From Neomicrococcus lactis (GTDB taxonomy: Bacteria > Actinomycetota > Actinomycetes > Actinomycetales > Micrococcaceae), in assembly GCF_014200305.1 (NCBI RefSeq), contig NZ_JACHBL010000001.1, forward strand, positions 992,001-1,056,000: DNA of 64,000 nt, given 5' to 3'. Shown piece after piece: positions 1-8,317 of the stretch. Below the pieces are notes generated by a model. The model was not told the DNA's origin and did not search any database. It saw only the letters and a program-made list of their open reading frames with translations. The first letter of the stretch is position 1. Each line of letters opens with the position of its first letter. The position numbers were made by a program, and so were the translations under genes.

Positions 1-526
1 GAGGGTCTGCGCAGCGTTCACTGACGAGGATTCCGTCCACCCCAAGCCCGGCCGCACTCCGGAAAACAGATCCCAGATTGGTGTGTTCCACGATGTCCTC
101 AAGTAGGACGATCCGACGAGCGTTGGCCAAGACATCCTGGACCGTCAAAGGCTCGGGCCGATTCATCGCTGCCAAAGCGCCGCGGTGCAGATTGAAGCCT
201 GCGATCTCTTCCAGGATCTCTGGCGACCCCATCAAGACGGGCACGTCCGGGAACTGCTCGATTTCGGTACGAAGTTTGGGCAGCCACTTCTCTGTCAGAA
301 AGAAGCTACGAGGAGTGTGGCCGGCGGCGATGGCACGCTTGACCACGTTCGTGGACTCGGCGATATAGAGGCCGCGTTCAGGGTCCGTCTTCTGGCGAAG
401 GGCCGCGTCAGAGAGGGCAACATAGTCCTTCACTCGCGGATCCGCAGCCGATTCCAAACGCACCACGTTAGGCGGCATGAACGGTTCCCCGTCCGCCTGG
501 ACGATGGTGGGATTTGGTTCGCTCAT
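1..526 (-). CDS. TrmH/SpoU-family RNA 2'-O-methyltransferase, N-terminal part
   Basis: The gene starts at an ATG at 526 and runs off the left edge, so only the first 175 residues are present. The visible part holds the N-terminal substrate-binding region (about residues 20-120) and the start of the SPOUT methyltransferase domain. The family's first motif, Asn-x-Gly-x3-Arg, is seen as HTNLGSVFRSAAG with Asn150, Gly152 and Arg156. These enzymes transfer a methyl group from S-adenosylmethionine to a ribose 2'-OH of rRNA or tRNA. The start is 3 bases after the stop of the TauE-like gene, so the two are probably co-transcribed. The exact RNA target cannot be told from this fragment. Confidence 0.85.
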   Translation of the reverse strand, partial: MSEPNPTIVQADGEPFMPPNVVRLESAADPRVKDYVALSDAALRQKTDPERGLYIAESTNVVKRAIAAGHTPRSFFLTEKWLPKLRTEIEQFPDVPVLMGSPEILEEIAGFNLHRGALAAMNRPEPLTVQDVLANARRIVLLEDIVEHTNLGSVFRSAAGLGVDGILVSERCADP

Positions 527-529
527 GGA

Positions 530-1330
530 CTAGGAACCGTTGATGAGCTTGATGATCATGTTGATGAACGCCACGGTTCCGAGTAACACGATCACGAGGC
601 GCAAGAGATTCGGAGAAAGCTTTCGGCCGATCTTCGCGCCGACGAAACCGCCAATGAGGCTGCCGACAGCAATGAGCAGGACGGCCTCCCAGTGAATACG
701 CTCCCACGCGAAGAGCAAGTACGAGATCGCAGCAACGAGGTTCACCACGAGGGAGAGGATCACCTTGACGGCGTTGGACTGTTGCAGGTTCGCATGCAAG
801 AACACGCCAAACAAGCCCATGAGGATGACGCCCTGCGCCGCTGTGAAGTATCCCCCGTAGATACCCGTGAGAAACACCAGGATGTAGAGGATCAAAGGCA
901 ACTTTTGGCGGTCCGCATCTGCCGGGTCAAAGTTCCTCTCACCGGCACGCTGTCGCGCCCAGGCAGAGAGCGCTGGCTGGAAAATCACCAAGAGCACTGC
1001 CAACAAAATCAGTGCGGGAGCCACGTATCCGAAGACGGTGTCCGGCAAGTGCAAGAGCAAGTAGGCGCCAATCAAGCCACCTACCAAGGACACTGGCAAG
1101 AGCTTCAACAACACCGTCTTGACGGACGCGGCTTCGCGCCGGTAACCCCAGGCGCCGGAGAAGCCGCCGGCGACGAGACCCATGGCGTTAGAGACCACGG
1201 CGTTAACAGGCGCGTAGCCCAGCGCCACCAAAATCGGGAATGTCACGAGTGAGCCGGAGCCCACGATGGTGTTGATGGTTCCTGCCCAGAGTCCACCGAG
1301 CAGGATGATGAGTTCGCGCCAAAAATCCAT
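530..1330 (-). CDS. TauE/SafE-family sulfite/anion exporter-like membrane protein
   Basis: A 266-residue protein made largely of hydrophobic membrane segments. The N-terminus, with the motif AGTINTIVGSGSLVTFP, is typical of the TauE/SafE (DUF81) family, and a second similar half begins near residue 150. Members are permeases proposed to export sulfite or sulfur-containing organic anions; the substrate here is unknown. Its ATG overlaps the stop codon of the upstream ABC ATPase gene by one base, and its own stop lies 3 bases before the methyltransferase start, so the three genes look like one transcription unit. No sulfur-metabolism genes lie next to it to support a sulfite role. Confidence 0.85.
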   Translation of the reverse strand: MDFWRELIILLGGLWAGTINTIVGSGSLVTFPILVALGYAPVNAVVSNAMGLVAGGFSGAWGYRREAASVKTVLLKLLPVSLVGGLIGAYLLLHLPDTVFGYVAPALILLAVLLVIFQPALSAWARQRAGERNFDPADADRQKLPLILYILVFLTGIYGGYFTAAQGVILMGLFGVFLHANLQQSNAVKVILSLVVNLVAAISYLLFAWERIHWEAVLLIAVGSLIGGFVGAKIGRKLSPNLLRLVIVLLGTVAFINMIIKLINGS

Positions 1331-2115
1331 TACTCGGCGGCGACCGCCATGAATCGACCTTCGGTCTGCATCAAGCGCAGCTTCGTATCAAAGGTCTTCG
1401 AGAGGTTCTCTTCGTTCATGACCTCGCCGAGCGGTCCTGCCGCGACAACTTCGCCTTCACGGATCATGAGCGCGTGCGTGAATCCCGGTGGGATTTCTTC
1501 GAGGTGGTGCGTGACCAACACGAGAGTCGGCGATGCCGGATCCTTGGCAAGCTGGGTCAAGCGCTTCACGAGGTCTTCACGGCCAGCAAGGTCAAGGCCA
1601 GCGCCTGGCTCGTCCAAGAGCAAAAGTTCAGGGTCCGTCATGAGTGCGCGGGCAATCTGCACACGCTTGCGCTCACCCTCGGACAACGAACCGAACGTGC
1701 GGTTCATCATGGTGGACATGCCCCATTCGTGCAGCAAGCGGAAAGCACGGCGCTCATCGAGCTTCTCGTACTCTTCACGCCAGCGGCCGGTCATGCCATA
1801 AGCAGCCGTCAACACCACGTTGAGTACACGCTCGTCTTCACGAATGTGAGTTGTGAGAGCTGCAGAGCTCAGGCCGATCAGCGGGCGAAGTTCAAAAACA
1901 TCAACCTTGCCGAGCTGCTCTTCAAAGACGGAAACAGTGCCGCGAGTCGGGTGCATTCGCGTGGCAGCAAGCTGCAAAAGCGTGGTCTTTCCGGCGCCAT
2001 TTGGGCCCAGAACTACCCACCGCTCACCTTCGGCAACATCCCATGATAGGGACTTCAGGATCTCTTTGCGGCCACGGACCACGTCAACGTCAGCGAATTC
2101 AAGCACTTGCACCAT
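1330..2115 (-). CDS. ABC transporter ATP-binding protein
   Basis: A single ABC ATPase domain of about 261 residues. Walker A is GPNGAGKTT near residue 37, the signature is LSEGERKRVQIA and Walker B is LLLLDEPGAGLDL, followed by the H-loop LVTHHLEE. A TTG lies two codons upstream at 2121, but the ATG at 2115 is the better start. No Shine-Dalgarno sequence is seen before it, so a leaderless transcript is possible. No partner permease is encoded beside it; the neighbour is a TauE-type protein, which normally needs no ATPase. The sequence resembles stand-alone ATPases of the YlmA/ModF type. The substrate is unknown. Confidence 0.85.
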   Translation of the reverse strand: MVQVLEFADVDVVRGRKEILKSLSWDVAEGERWVVLGPNGAGKTTLLQLAATRMHPTRGTVSVFEEQLGKVDVFELRPLIGLSSAALTTHIREDERVLNVVLTAAYGMTGRWREEYEKLDERRAFRLLHEWGMSTMMNRTFGSLSEGERKRVQIARALMTDPELLLLDEPGAGLDLAGREDLVKRLTQLAKDPASPTLVLVTHHLEEIPPGFTHALMIREGEVVAAGPLGEVMNEENLSKTFDTKLRLMQTEGRFMAVAAE

Positions 2116-2156
2116 GATCAAAACAGTAGGCTAGTTGGCACCCATACCGCGAAATT

Positions 2157-2185
2157 TTGAGGTGCGGGTCATAAATCTTTTATGC
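2157..2185 (+). promoter_or_regulatory. Candidate serB promoter with inverted repeat
   Basis: A -35-like TTGAGG (2157-2162) is followed after 17 bases by a weak -10 TTATGC (2180-2185). The spacer and -10 contain a perfect inverted repeat, CATAAA-TCT-TTTATG (2170-2184), which could be an operator. The -10 match is poor and nothing identifies a regulator, so this is only a candidate. Confidence 0.35.
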
Positions 2186-2212
2186 AGATCACATGCACCG
2201 GAGAATGAATTG

Positions 2213-3058
2213 ATGAGCACCGATACCAACTTCACCGCACCTCGCACGCCGCAAACCATCGTGGCCTGGAAAATTTCGGAGGTTGGGGAAATCTCCGGCA
2301 CCCGTTGGGATTACGACGCCGCAGCTAGCGACGCGCAGATCACTTCGGCTCTCGCAGAATTTGGGGTGGGCGGAGAACATTCCTCATTCGACGGCTTCGC
2401 TCAGGTGCCGACGAGCCTGCTTGCCGCCGAGAAAGTCCTCGTGGTGACGGACGTCGACTCCACGCTGATTGAGCAAGAAGTCATTGAGATGCTCGCAGCT
2501 CACGCTGGCAAGGAAGCCGAAGTCGCTGCCGTCACGGATGCTGCCATGCGTGGAGAGCTGGACTTTGCAGAGAGCCTGCGTGAACGCGTCGCAGTACTGG
2601 CCGGGCTTCCTGCGAGCATTATCGACGAGGTCGTGGCCAAGGTTGAATTCACCCCTGGTGCTGCACAGTTAGTACAGGCGCTCCACCTGCAAAACAACAA
2701 GATTGCCGCTGTATCCGGTGGTTTCAATCAGGTCTTGGCTCCCCTTGCCAAGAAGATCGGTCTTGACGCATTCGCCGCCAACGAGTTGGAGATTGTTGAT
2801 GGAAAGCTGACCGGCCGCGTGGTGGGTGAAATCGTGGATCGCGCCGCCAAGGCCCGCTACGTCCACCAATGGGCCGAGGAATTCGGCACTCCATTGAGCG
2901 CAACCATCGCGGTAGGCGACGGCGCCAACGATATCGACATGATCGAAACTGCCGGAACCGGTGTGGCGTTCTGCGCTAAGCCTGCCCTCGAAACGGTAGC
3001 CGACGTCGTCGTACGTCAACGACGCCTCGATATCCTGCCGCTACTCTGGGGAATCTAA
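2213..3058 (+). CDS. serB: Phosphoserine phosphatase
   Basis: Catalyses the last step of serine synthesis, phosphoserine to serine plus phosphate. The HAD-superfamily motif I DVDST lies at residues 80-84, with Asp80 as the expected nucleophile and Asp82 as the acid/base. The second motif is seen as AVSGGF and the last acidic motif as GDGANDIDMI. The N-terminal 75 residues are a variable, ACT-like lead. The start at 2213 is chosen because GGAGA stands about ten bases upstream; an ATG at 2135 would add 26 unrelated residues and has no good ribosome site. At 281 residues it is typical of actinobacterial SerB. It is divergent from the ABC gene. Confidence 0.93.
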   Translation: MSTDTNFTAPRTPQTIVAWKISEVGEISGTRWDYDAAASDAQITSALAEFGVGGEHSSFDGFAQVPTSLLAAEKVLVVTDVDSTLIEQEVIEMLAAHAGKEAEVAAVTDAAMRGELDFAESLRERVAVLAGLPASIIDEVVAKVEFTPGAAQLVQALHLQNNKIAAVSGGFNQVLAPLAKKIGLDAFAANELEIVDGKLTGRVVGEIVDRAAKARYVHQWAEEFGTPLSATIAVGDGANDIDMIETAGTGVAFCAKPALETVADVVVRQRRLDILPLLWGI

Positions 3059-3071
3059 GCGAACCTCCCGG

Positions 3072-3098
3072 GAGACCAAAAAATAACAGTGTGGTCTC
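3072..3098 (+). terminator. Weak stem-loop after serB
   Basis: A 7-bp stem, GAGACCA (3072-3078) with TGGTCTC (3092-3098), has an A-rich 13-base loop and lies 14 bases past the serB stop. It has no clear T-run after it. It could terminate serB, but the stem is short. Confidence 0.4.
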
Positions 3099-3119
3099 AT
3101 TTGGGTGGCACCCGGCAAA

Positions 3120-3162
3120 TTGACACGGATCGTTCGTTACAGGGTTTTATCCTGAAACGAAC
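3120..3162 (+). promoter_or_regulatory. Candidate vanW promoter and hairpin
   Basis: A consensus -35 TTGACA lies at 3120-3125. Downstream is an inverted repeat, GTTCGTT-A-CAGG (3132-3143) with CCTG-A-AACGAAC (3151-3162), 11 paired bases around one A/A mismatch and a T-rich loop. The -10 would fall within the loop (TTTTAT, spacing 19, not ideal). The repeat could be an operator or a leader hairpin of the VanW gene that starts at 3209. Confidence 0.35.
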
Positions 3163-3208
3163 TGGACACCTCGCCGTCCCCAATCTGTAGAAAAGCGTTT
3201 GTAACAAT

Positions 3209-4978
3209 ATGACTTCACACAACAATGCATCCGATGCCGCTGCTGGCGCTCCGGGGCAAAAGTCCGAAGCGTTAGGTACCAACGGTGACTACGGGCGCGG
3301 ATCGCGCAAAAAGAGCGGCTGGATCATTGCCGGTGCCACCATCGCACTGCTAGCTTGCGGTTATGGCGGTGCCGCCTACGCGCTGCAAGACCGCGTACCT
3401 ACCGACGCCAAAGTTGAAGGCGTCGAAGTGGGTGGCATGTCTCGGGCGAAGGCCGTCGAAAAGCTCCAAGAGTCTTTCGATCCCGTCACGGAAGAGACCT
3501 TTGCCGTGGTGGCTGGGGACAATCGCGGGTCAGTCACACCAAAGGATGCTGGCCTCAGCTTTGACTACTCCGGCACGTTGGACGGACTCACTGGTTTCAC
3601 GCTGAATCCGGTCACGCTCTATCAGCGCGCTTTCGGCGGTGCGGAATTGCAGCTCAAGAACGCCGTTGACACTGCTGCGTTGGAGAACTCGCTCAAAGAA
3701 CTTTCTGGCAAGCTCAATCAGAAGGCAGTTGAGGGCTCGTTGTCTGTGGCCGGCGCTCACGTGACGTACAAGGCCCCCGTTCCAGGTCATCAGGTTGATC
3801 TTGAAGAAACCAAGGACGCCATCTCCCAGCAATGGGGCACATCTACTGAAGAGATTGAAGCCGTGGTGGACACGTTGAAACCCGCTACCCCGGAATCCGC
3901 TTTCACGGAGGCAAAAGAGTCTGCTGAAAAACTGCTCTCCGGGAACATTACCGTTGCCGCAGGTGACTACAGCTCCGTGCTGACGCCTACAGCTCTCGCC
4001 AATGCCACGTCCTTCACCACGAAGGACGCTGAGGTGAATTTGGTGCTGGACAACACGAAAATCAATAACGCCGTGGTTGCCGCCAATTCCAAGCTCAAGT
4101 CAACGGCGCGCGATGCCTCCGTACAGTTCAAAGATGGCGAGCCCGTTGTTGTTCCTGGCCAAGTAGGACGTGCCATCGATAGCGACGGCCTCAATGAAAA
4201 AGTCTTGACCGCGAGCACTACTAGTGAGCGCAAGACCACTGTTGACTTCAAAGAAGTGAAGCCAGAAGTCACTACTGAAGAGGTTGAGAGATGGGGACTG
4301 ACCAAGAAGATCGTGGAATTCTCCACGCCGTACCCCACCTACGACACCACTCGCACCAAGAACCTCGTTGCCGGTGCCAAGAAAATTACAGGCGACATTG
4401 TCCAACCCGGCGAAGTGTTCTCTTTGTCTAAGGCTTTGGGGCCAATTACCAAGGAGAATGGCTACTTCGAATCCGGTGTAGTGGAAGACGGTTTCTCGTC
4501 CAAAGCTGTTGGCGGCGGTTTGTCTCAAATCTCCACCCAGATGTTCAACGTGGGATTCTTGGGCGGCATGGACGATGTCACTCACCAGCCTCACTCGCGC
4601 TGGTTTGATCGTTACCCCGCAGGCCGGGAGGCCACCTTGTGGTCCGGACAGATTGATATGAAGTGGCGTAACTCCACGGACCACCCGGTACTGATCCAGA
4701 CCTTCGTCACGGACTCACGCGTGGTGTCAGTTCTTTGGGGAACTAAGAAGTGGGACGTCAAGGTCTCCTCGTCCGGTCCGTACAACCAGACCAACCCCAA
4801 GACGGTCTACAACTCCTCGGACAAGTGCGTTCCGGAAAGTGGTGGCCAGAAGGGCTTCACCATTGACACCACGCGAACGCGAACCAACGGTTCCACGACG
4901 TTGCCTAAGGACAGGCTCCGCTGGACCTACCAGCCATGGAACAAGGTGGTCTGCGGCGAGGACCCCAACAAGAATTAG
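3209..4978 (+). CDS. VanW-family cell-envelope protein with peptidoglycan-binding-like repeats
   Basis: A 589-residue protein with a cytoplasmic Ser/Ala/Gly-rich head (1-35), one membrane segment (about 38-58) and a large extracellular part. Residues 60-355 look like two PG_binding_4/YoaR-type repeats, often found before VanW domains. The VanW domain covers roughly residues 365-500; GEVFSLSKALGP and GGGLSQISTQMFN are its hallmark stretches. The tail (500-589) is Lys/Thr/Ser rich. VanW proteins are associated with the cell wall; their biochemical role is not settled, and nothing here suggests glycopeptide resistance. It is monocistronic, between a hairpin-containing leader and a strong shared terminator. 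Confidence 0.88.
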   Translation: MTSHNNASDAAAGAPGQKSEALGTNGDYGRGSRKKSGWIIAGATIALLACGYGGAAYALQDRVPTDAKVEGVEVGGMSRAKAVEKLQESFDPVTEETFAVVAGDNRGSVTPKDAGLSFDYSGTLDGLTGFTLNPVTLYQRAFGGAELQLKNAVDTAALENSLKELSGKLNQKAVEGSLSVAGAHVTYKAPVPGHQVDLEETKDAISQQWGTSTEEIEAVVDTLKPATPESAFTEAKESAEKLLSGNITVAAGDYSSVLTPTALANATSFTTKDAEVNLVLDNTKINNAVVAANSKLKSTARDASVQFKDGEPVVVPGQVGRAIDSDGLNEKVLTASTTSERKTTVDFKEVKPEVTTEEVERWGLTKKIVEFSTPYPTYDTTRTKNLVAGAKKITGDIVQPGEVFSLSKALGPITKENGYFESGVVEDGFSSKAVGGGLSQISTQMFNVGFLGGMDDVTHQPHSRWFDRYPAGREATLWSGQIDMKWRNSTDHPVLIQTFVTDSRVVSVLWGTKKWDVKVSSSGPYNQTNPKTVYNSSDKCVPESGGQKGFTIDTTRTRTNGSTTLPKDRLRWTYQPWNKVVCGEDPNKN

Positions 4979-5016
4979 CGTCTTCGCTCCCTAACGAAAA
5001 AGTTCTTTAACGAACT

Positions 5017-5056
5017 GTGGGGCGGTGTTCACCCATCAAGGTGAACACTGCCCCAC
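5017..5056. terminator. Bidirectional terminator between vanW-family gene and SDR gene
   Basis: Two 17-base arms (5017-5033 and 5040-5056) pair perfectly apart from one G-T wobble, with a 6-base loop CATCAA. It lies between two convergent genes (stops at 4978 and 5084), so it probably serves both. Confidence 0.85.
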
Positions 5057-5083
5057 TCGTTTGAGAAGCAGAAAGCTCTAGAG

Positions 5084-5842
5084 CTACTCGGCGGAGTGCT
5101 GCTTCAAGAAGTCCTCTGCGCCACCCACGTATTCGGTATGTCCGCTCTGAACGTCTGCCGTGACCATCTTGGCGACCTCAGCAGCGAACTCCTCAACAGA
5201 GTAGAGCTTGCCGGCAGCCTTGCGACGCTCTTCGATAGCACCTGGCTCGGCACGGTTCAAGAGAGTCGCGGTGATGGTTCCTTCGATCATGTCGCCGGAG
5301 ACAACCACAAGCTTGACGCCAGCCTTCTCGAATTCCGGAGCCATATTGCGAAGTGCAACTTCGCCGGCACGCTTGGAGCGAGCAACTGGCTCGTAGGCAT
5401 CCATCGTGGCGACCTTGTCAATGAAGTGCGCCTGGTGGCTCGTGACGAAAACAATGCGTCCGCCGCTCTTCAACGCTGGAAGAGCCGTCTTCACCATGGC
5501 CACCTGCGCGTCGCGGTTCAAGCGCATTGCGTAGTCTTCGCCAAGGTCAGATTCCATACCGCCGGAAGCGTTGAGGATCAAGATATCCAAGCCACCGAAG
5601 TTCTTCACGGCAGCGTCAACGAGTGCCTGCGAACCTTCGGGAGTGGTCAGGTCTGCACCCACGGCCACGGCGCGGCCGCCAGCCTCGGTGATTTCCTTGA
5701 CGATCTTGTTGGCACGCGGTGCCTTCTGGCGGTAGTTGATGACCACTGCTGCGCCGTCCTCGGCGAGAAGCTTCGCAGTTGCGGCGCCAATGCCGCGCGA
5801 AGAACCAGTGATGATGACGGACTTGCCCTCGAGAGTGCCCAT
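5084..5842 (-). CDS. Short-chain dehydrogenase/reductase, atypical active site
   Basis: A 252-residue Rossmann-fold protein. The cofactor loop TGSSRGIG is at 12-19 and an NAG-like motif appears as NASGG (91-95). The catalytic region is unusual: Thr134-Ser135 and Tyr150 are present, but the residue four after Tyr150 is Ala, not Lys; the next Lys is at 157 (YEPVARSK). A canonical YxxxK motif is therefore missing, although such spacing occurs in some actinobacterial SDRs. The start at 5842 follows GTAGGAAATTC; a longer frame to 5866 lacks a ribosome site. It lies 48 bases downstream of the fabG-like gene on the same strand, so co-transcription is likely. Substrate unknown. Confidence 0.85.
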   Translation of the reverse strand: MGTLEGKSVIITGSSRGIGAATAKLLAEDGAAVVINYRQKAPRANKIVKEITEAGGRAVAVGADLTTPEGSQALVDAAVKNFGGLDILILNASGGMESDLGEDYAMRLNRDAQVAMVKTALPALKSGGRIVFVTSHQAHFIDKVATMDAYEPVARSKRAGEVALRNMAPEFEKAGVKLVVVSGDMIEGTITATLLNRAEPGAIEERRKAAGKLYSVEEFAAEVAKMVTADVQSGHTEYVGGAEDFLKQHSAE

Positions 5843-5890
5843 GAATTTCCTACTTTCTTCAGTCAAAAATTTGCCGCAGTGCGGGTGTGG

Positions 5891-6616
5891 TTAGTGGCCC
5901 ATTCCCAGTCCGCCGTCAACAGGAATCACGGCCCCGGAGATGTACGAGGCTTCATCCGAAGACAACCAACGCACCACCTTGGCCACCTCGGAAGGATCGG
6001 CAAAGCGACCGGCTGGGATGCTCTGCATGTACTGCTTCTTGGTGTCTTCTGGCAGAGCAGCCGTCATATCCGTGTCGATGTAACCCGGAGCCACAACGTT
6101 CGCCGTGATGCCACGGGAGCCAAGCTCGCGGGTCAAGGAGCGTGCAATACCAATGAGGCCGGACTTTGACGCCGCGTAGTTGATCTGTCCTGGTGAACCA
6201 AAGAGTCCCACCACGGAGGAAATGAGCACGATGCGGCCCTTCTTGAGGCGAATCATGCCCTTGGAAGCGCGCTTGATGACGCGGAAAGCGCCGGTGAGGT
6301 TGGTGTCGATGACCGAGGTGAAATCGTCCTCGCTCATGCGCAACAACAAGGTGTCCTTCGTGATGCCAGCATTCGCAACCAGCACCTCAACGGGGCCGTG
6401 CTGTGCTTCGACTTCGCTGAAAGCTGCGTCGATCGACTCGGCATCCGTGACGTCAGCTTTGACGCCGAGCATGCCTTCTGGGACGTCGCCGGAGCGGTAA
6501 GTCACTGCCACCTTGTCGCCGTTCGAGAGGAACGCTTGTGCGATCGCGAGACCGATTCCGCGGGTTCCTCCAGTGACGAGGACGCTACGCCCCGATTGCT
6601 CTTGATCGTTAGCCAC
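5891..6616 (-). CDS. fabG: 3-oxoacyl-ACP reductase-like SDR (FabG family)
   Basis: A 241-residue classical SDR. It has the NADP(H) loop TGGTRGIG at 15-22, the NAG motif at 81-83, and the catalytic set Ser134, Tyr147 and Lys151 (YAASK). FabG reduces 3-oxoacyl-ACP in fatty acid synthesis, and the sequence (HGPVEVLVANAGITKD, NVVAPGYIDTDM) resembles the FabG1/MabA type of actinobacteria. In mycobacteria that gene precedes inhA; here the neighbour is a second SDR that is not recognisably InhA. The start is GTG at 6616, set by a strong AGGAGG six bases upstream. The assignment as FabG rather than another 3-oxoacyl reductase is from motif likeness. Confidence 0.85.
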   Translation of the reverse strand: MANDQEQSGRSVLVTGGTRGIGLAIAQAFLSNGDKVAVTYRSGDVPEGMLGVKADVTDAESIDAAFSEVEAQHGPVEVLVANAGITKDTLLLRMSEDDFTSVIDTNLTGAFRVIKRASKGMIRLKKGRIVLISSVVGLFGSPGQINYAASKSGLIGIARSLTRELGSRGITANVVAPGYIDTDMTAALPEDTKKQYMQSIPAGRFADPSEVAKVVRWLSSDEASYISGAVIPVDGGLGMGH

Positions 6617-6747
6617 AATTTCCTCCTCTGAGTACCGCAGTCGCGGCGATTCACTGAGCCATCCTACAAGTTGAGGACTTCACACGTGGTGAAAGTGCGC
6701 GGTGGGTTAAGAGAGTGAGACAATGGATACTCACAGTTGGAAGGCCC

Positions 6748-7131
6748 ATGAACAGAATTTCACGACCGATACGCGCGCGCTCCGCGGAGCAAGACTCGGC
6801 ATTTCTGATCACAGATGCCCGTCCTGGTGCTTCCGTCGACGAACATTCGCGAATCGTCAAGTACAGCATTTCCATGGGCGTTCGTGTGCTCTGCTTCGTC
6901 TTGGCGTTCTTTGTCCATGGCTGGCTCCAGATTCTGTGCTTGGTCGCCGCAGTGGTGCTCCCCTATTTCGCCGTCATTATTGCGAACGGTCGTCCCAGCG
7001 TGGGACCGGAAGAGCGGAACGCTCGCTTCATGGATGAACTTCCTGAAGAGGACGACGACGCCGCGGCTCACGAAATACTCGTTGGCGAAGTAGTGCCGCC
7101 CTCCGAAGAATCCCGTCAGGACAAAGCATGA
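6748..7131 (+). CDS. DUF3099-family small membrane protein
   Basis: A 127-residue protein. The start at 6748 is preceded by GGAAGG; an earlier GTG at 6715 would add 11 residues and is less likely. The N-terminal half carries the DUF3099 pattern (FLITDARPGAS) and is followed by two membrane segments (roughly 45-90). The acidic C-terminal tail (EEDDDAAAHE) is probably cytoplasmic. The family is widespread in actinobacteria and has no known function. Its stop overlaps the next gene's start (ATGA at 7128-7131), so translation is probably coupled with the Cys-rich protein and SURF1. Confidence 0.85.
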   Translation: MNRISRPIRARSAEQDSAFLITDARPGASVDEHSRIVKYSISMGVRVLCFVLAFFVHGWLQILCLVAAVVLPYFAVIIANGRPSVGPEERNARFMDELPEEDDDAAAHEILVGEVVPPSEESRQDKA

Positions 7132-7409
7132 GCTCCTTCGATATTTTGGGTTCGCTCGGATCCCTCGGATCTTTAGACGCGCCTCTACCGTCAGCCCCCG
7201 AAAAGTGCAGCCGCAAGGGTTGCCGAGCGGCGGCGTCGTACCAAATTTTGTGGAACAACCCGAAAATTCACACGCCCGAACGCCGCAAGGTGTGGCTTGC
7301 TTGCGCGGAGCATCGGGACTGGCTCGCGAACTATTTGAAGCAGCGCGGCATGCTTAAAGACGTTGTGCCTTTCGAGGCATCACCTGACACGGAAGGAAAC
7401 CAGGCGTAG
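7128..7409 (+). CDS. Small Cys/His protein of unknown function
   Basis: A 93-residue protein I do not assign a function to. The central part has Cys residues spaced as in a small metal site (KCSRKGC, then ACAEHRDW), suggesting a zinc or other metal knuckle. The N-terminus has a short Leu/Gly repeat (LGSLGSLGSLD). It overlaps DUF3099 by four bases and abuts the SURF1 gene, whose GTG follows its stop directly. Similar small proteins occur beside SURF1 in related actinobacteria as I recall; a link to cytochrome oxidase assembly is inferred from position only. Confidence 0.75.
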   Translation: MSSFDILGSLGSLGSLDAPLPSAPEKCSRKGCRAAASYQILWNNPKIHTPERRKVWLACAEHRDWLANYLKQRGMLKDVVPFEASPDTEGNQA

Positions 7410-8300
7410 GTGTACCGGTTTTTATTATCGACTCGCTGGTTTGGCTGGTTCATTCTGGTCTGCATTCTGACGACGATTTTTGTTTCCCTTGGAAATTGGC
7501 AGCTTGACCGACGCAACTCGGTGGTAGCCGAAATTCAGAAGGTCGAGAACAACTACAACGCCAGCCCTGTTCCGCTGAGTAGTGTGCCAACGATTTTCGA
7601 ATCGCTTCCGGCCGAGAAAAAGTGGACGCCGGTGACGTTGCGTGGTGAGTACCTCACCGAGAAGACCACCCTCGTGCGTAACCGTCCGCTCAACGGAACC
7701 CCGGGCTATGAAGTGCTGGTGCCCTTCAAGACCGAAGACGGCACCATCATTGTGGTGGACCGCGGATGGCTGCCGATCGGTAACAACACCGCAGGCCAGC
7801 CGGACACCGTGCCTGCTCCACCGTCCGGAACCGCAACTGTTGTGGTTCGCGCGAAGGAAGGCGAGCCGTCTGTGCCTCGCGAGGCTCCAGCCGGTCAGAT
7901 TGCTTCCATCGAGCTCCCCAAGCTCGCTGAGCAACTCTCCCTGCCCATCGAAACGGGTGCGTACGGAATCGTTGTCTCCGAGTCACCTGCCGTGTCCAAC
8001 ATGCCGACGGCGCTCCCGAAGCCGGAAACGAGCGAGGGCACACACTTGTCCTACGCTGCTCAGTGGTTCGCGTTCGGTGTCTTGGCGTTCATCGCCCTGT
8101 TCTACGCGGCACGCCAGCAAGTCCGCATCAATCGTGAGGACCGCGAGGAAGCCGCGTTGGCAGCAGAACTGGGCGAGGAAGCTCCCGTGGTGCACTCGGC
8201 CTACCGGACGCGGCGCAAACCCACCAAGGCACGCCGTGATGGAAAACTCTCTGATGAAGAGGCTGAAGATCAATGGGTGGAAGAGAACTTGTCTTCCTAG
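7410..8300 (+). CDS. SURF1-family cytochrome oxidase assembly protein
   Basis: A 296-residue membrane protein with the SURF1 layout: an N-terminal membrane helix (about 8-28, followed by LGNWQLDRR), a large extracytoplasmic domain with the LRGEY...RNRPLNGTPGYEVL and VDRGWLP motifs, and a C-terminal helix near 215-235 (SYAAQWFAFGVLAF). SURF1 helps insert heme a into cytochrome aa3 oxidase subunit I. Heme A enzymes CtaA and CtaB are encoded elsewhere in the window, which supports this role. The GTG start directly follows the previous stop. The charged tail after the last helix (about 60 residues) is longer than in many homologues. A strong terminator follows. Confidence 0.9.
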   Translation: MYRFLLSTRWFGWFILVCILTTIFVSLGNWQLDRRNSVVAEIQKVENNYNASPVPLSSVPTIFESLPAEKKWTPVTLRGEYLTEKTTLVRNRPLNGTPGYEVLVPFKTEDGTIIVVDRGWLPIGNNTAGQPDTVPAPPSGTATVVVRAKEGEPSVPREAPAGQIASIELPKLAEQLSLPIETGAYGIVVSESPAVSNMPTALPKPETSEGTHLSYAAQWFAFGVLAFIALFYAARQQVRINREDREEAALAAELGEEAPVVHSAYRTRRKPTKARRDGKLSDEEAEDQWVEENLSS

Positions 8301-8317
8301 TACTTGAGCCCACACAA

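Noticed and set aside
3209-4978. VanW as evidence of glycopeptide resistance
   Set aside because: No vanHAX or vanSR genes are nearby and VanW-domain proteins are common in actinobacteria without resistance.
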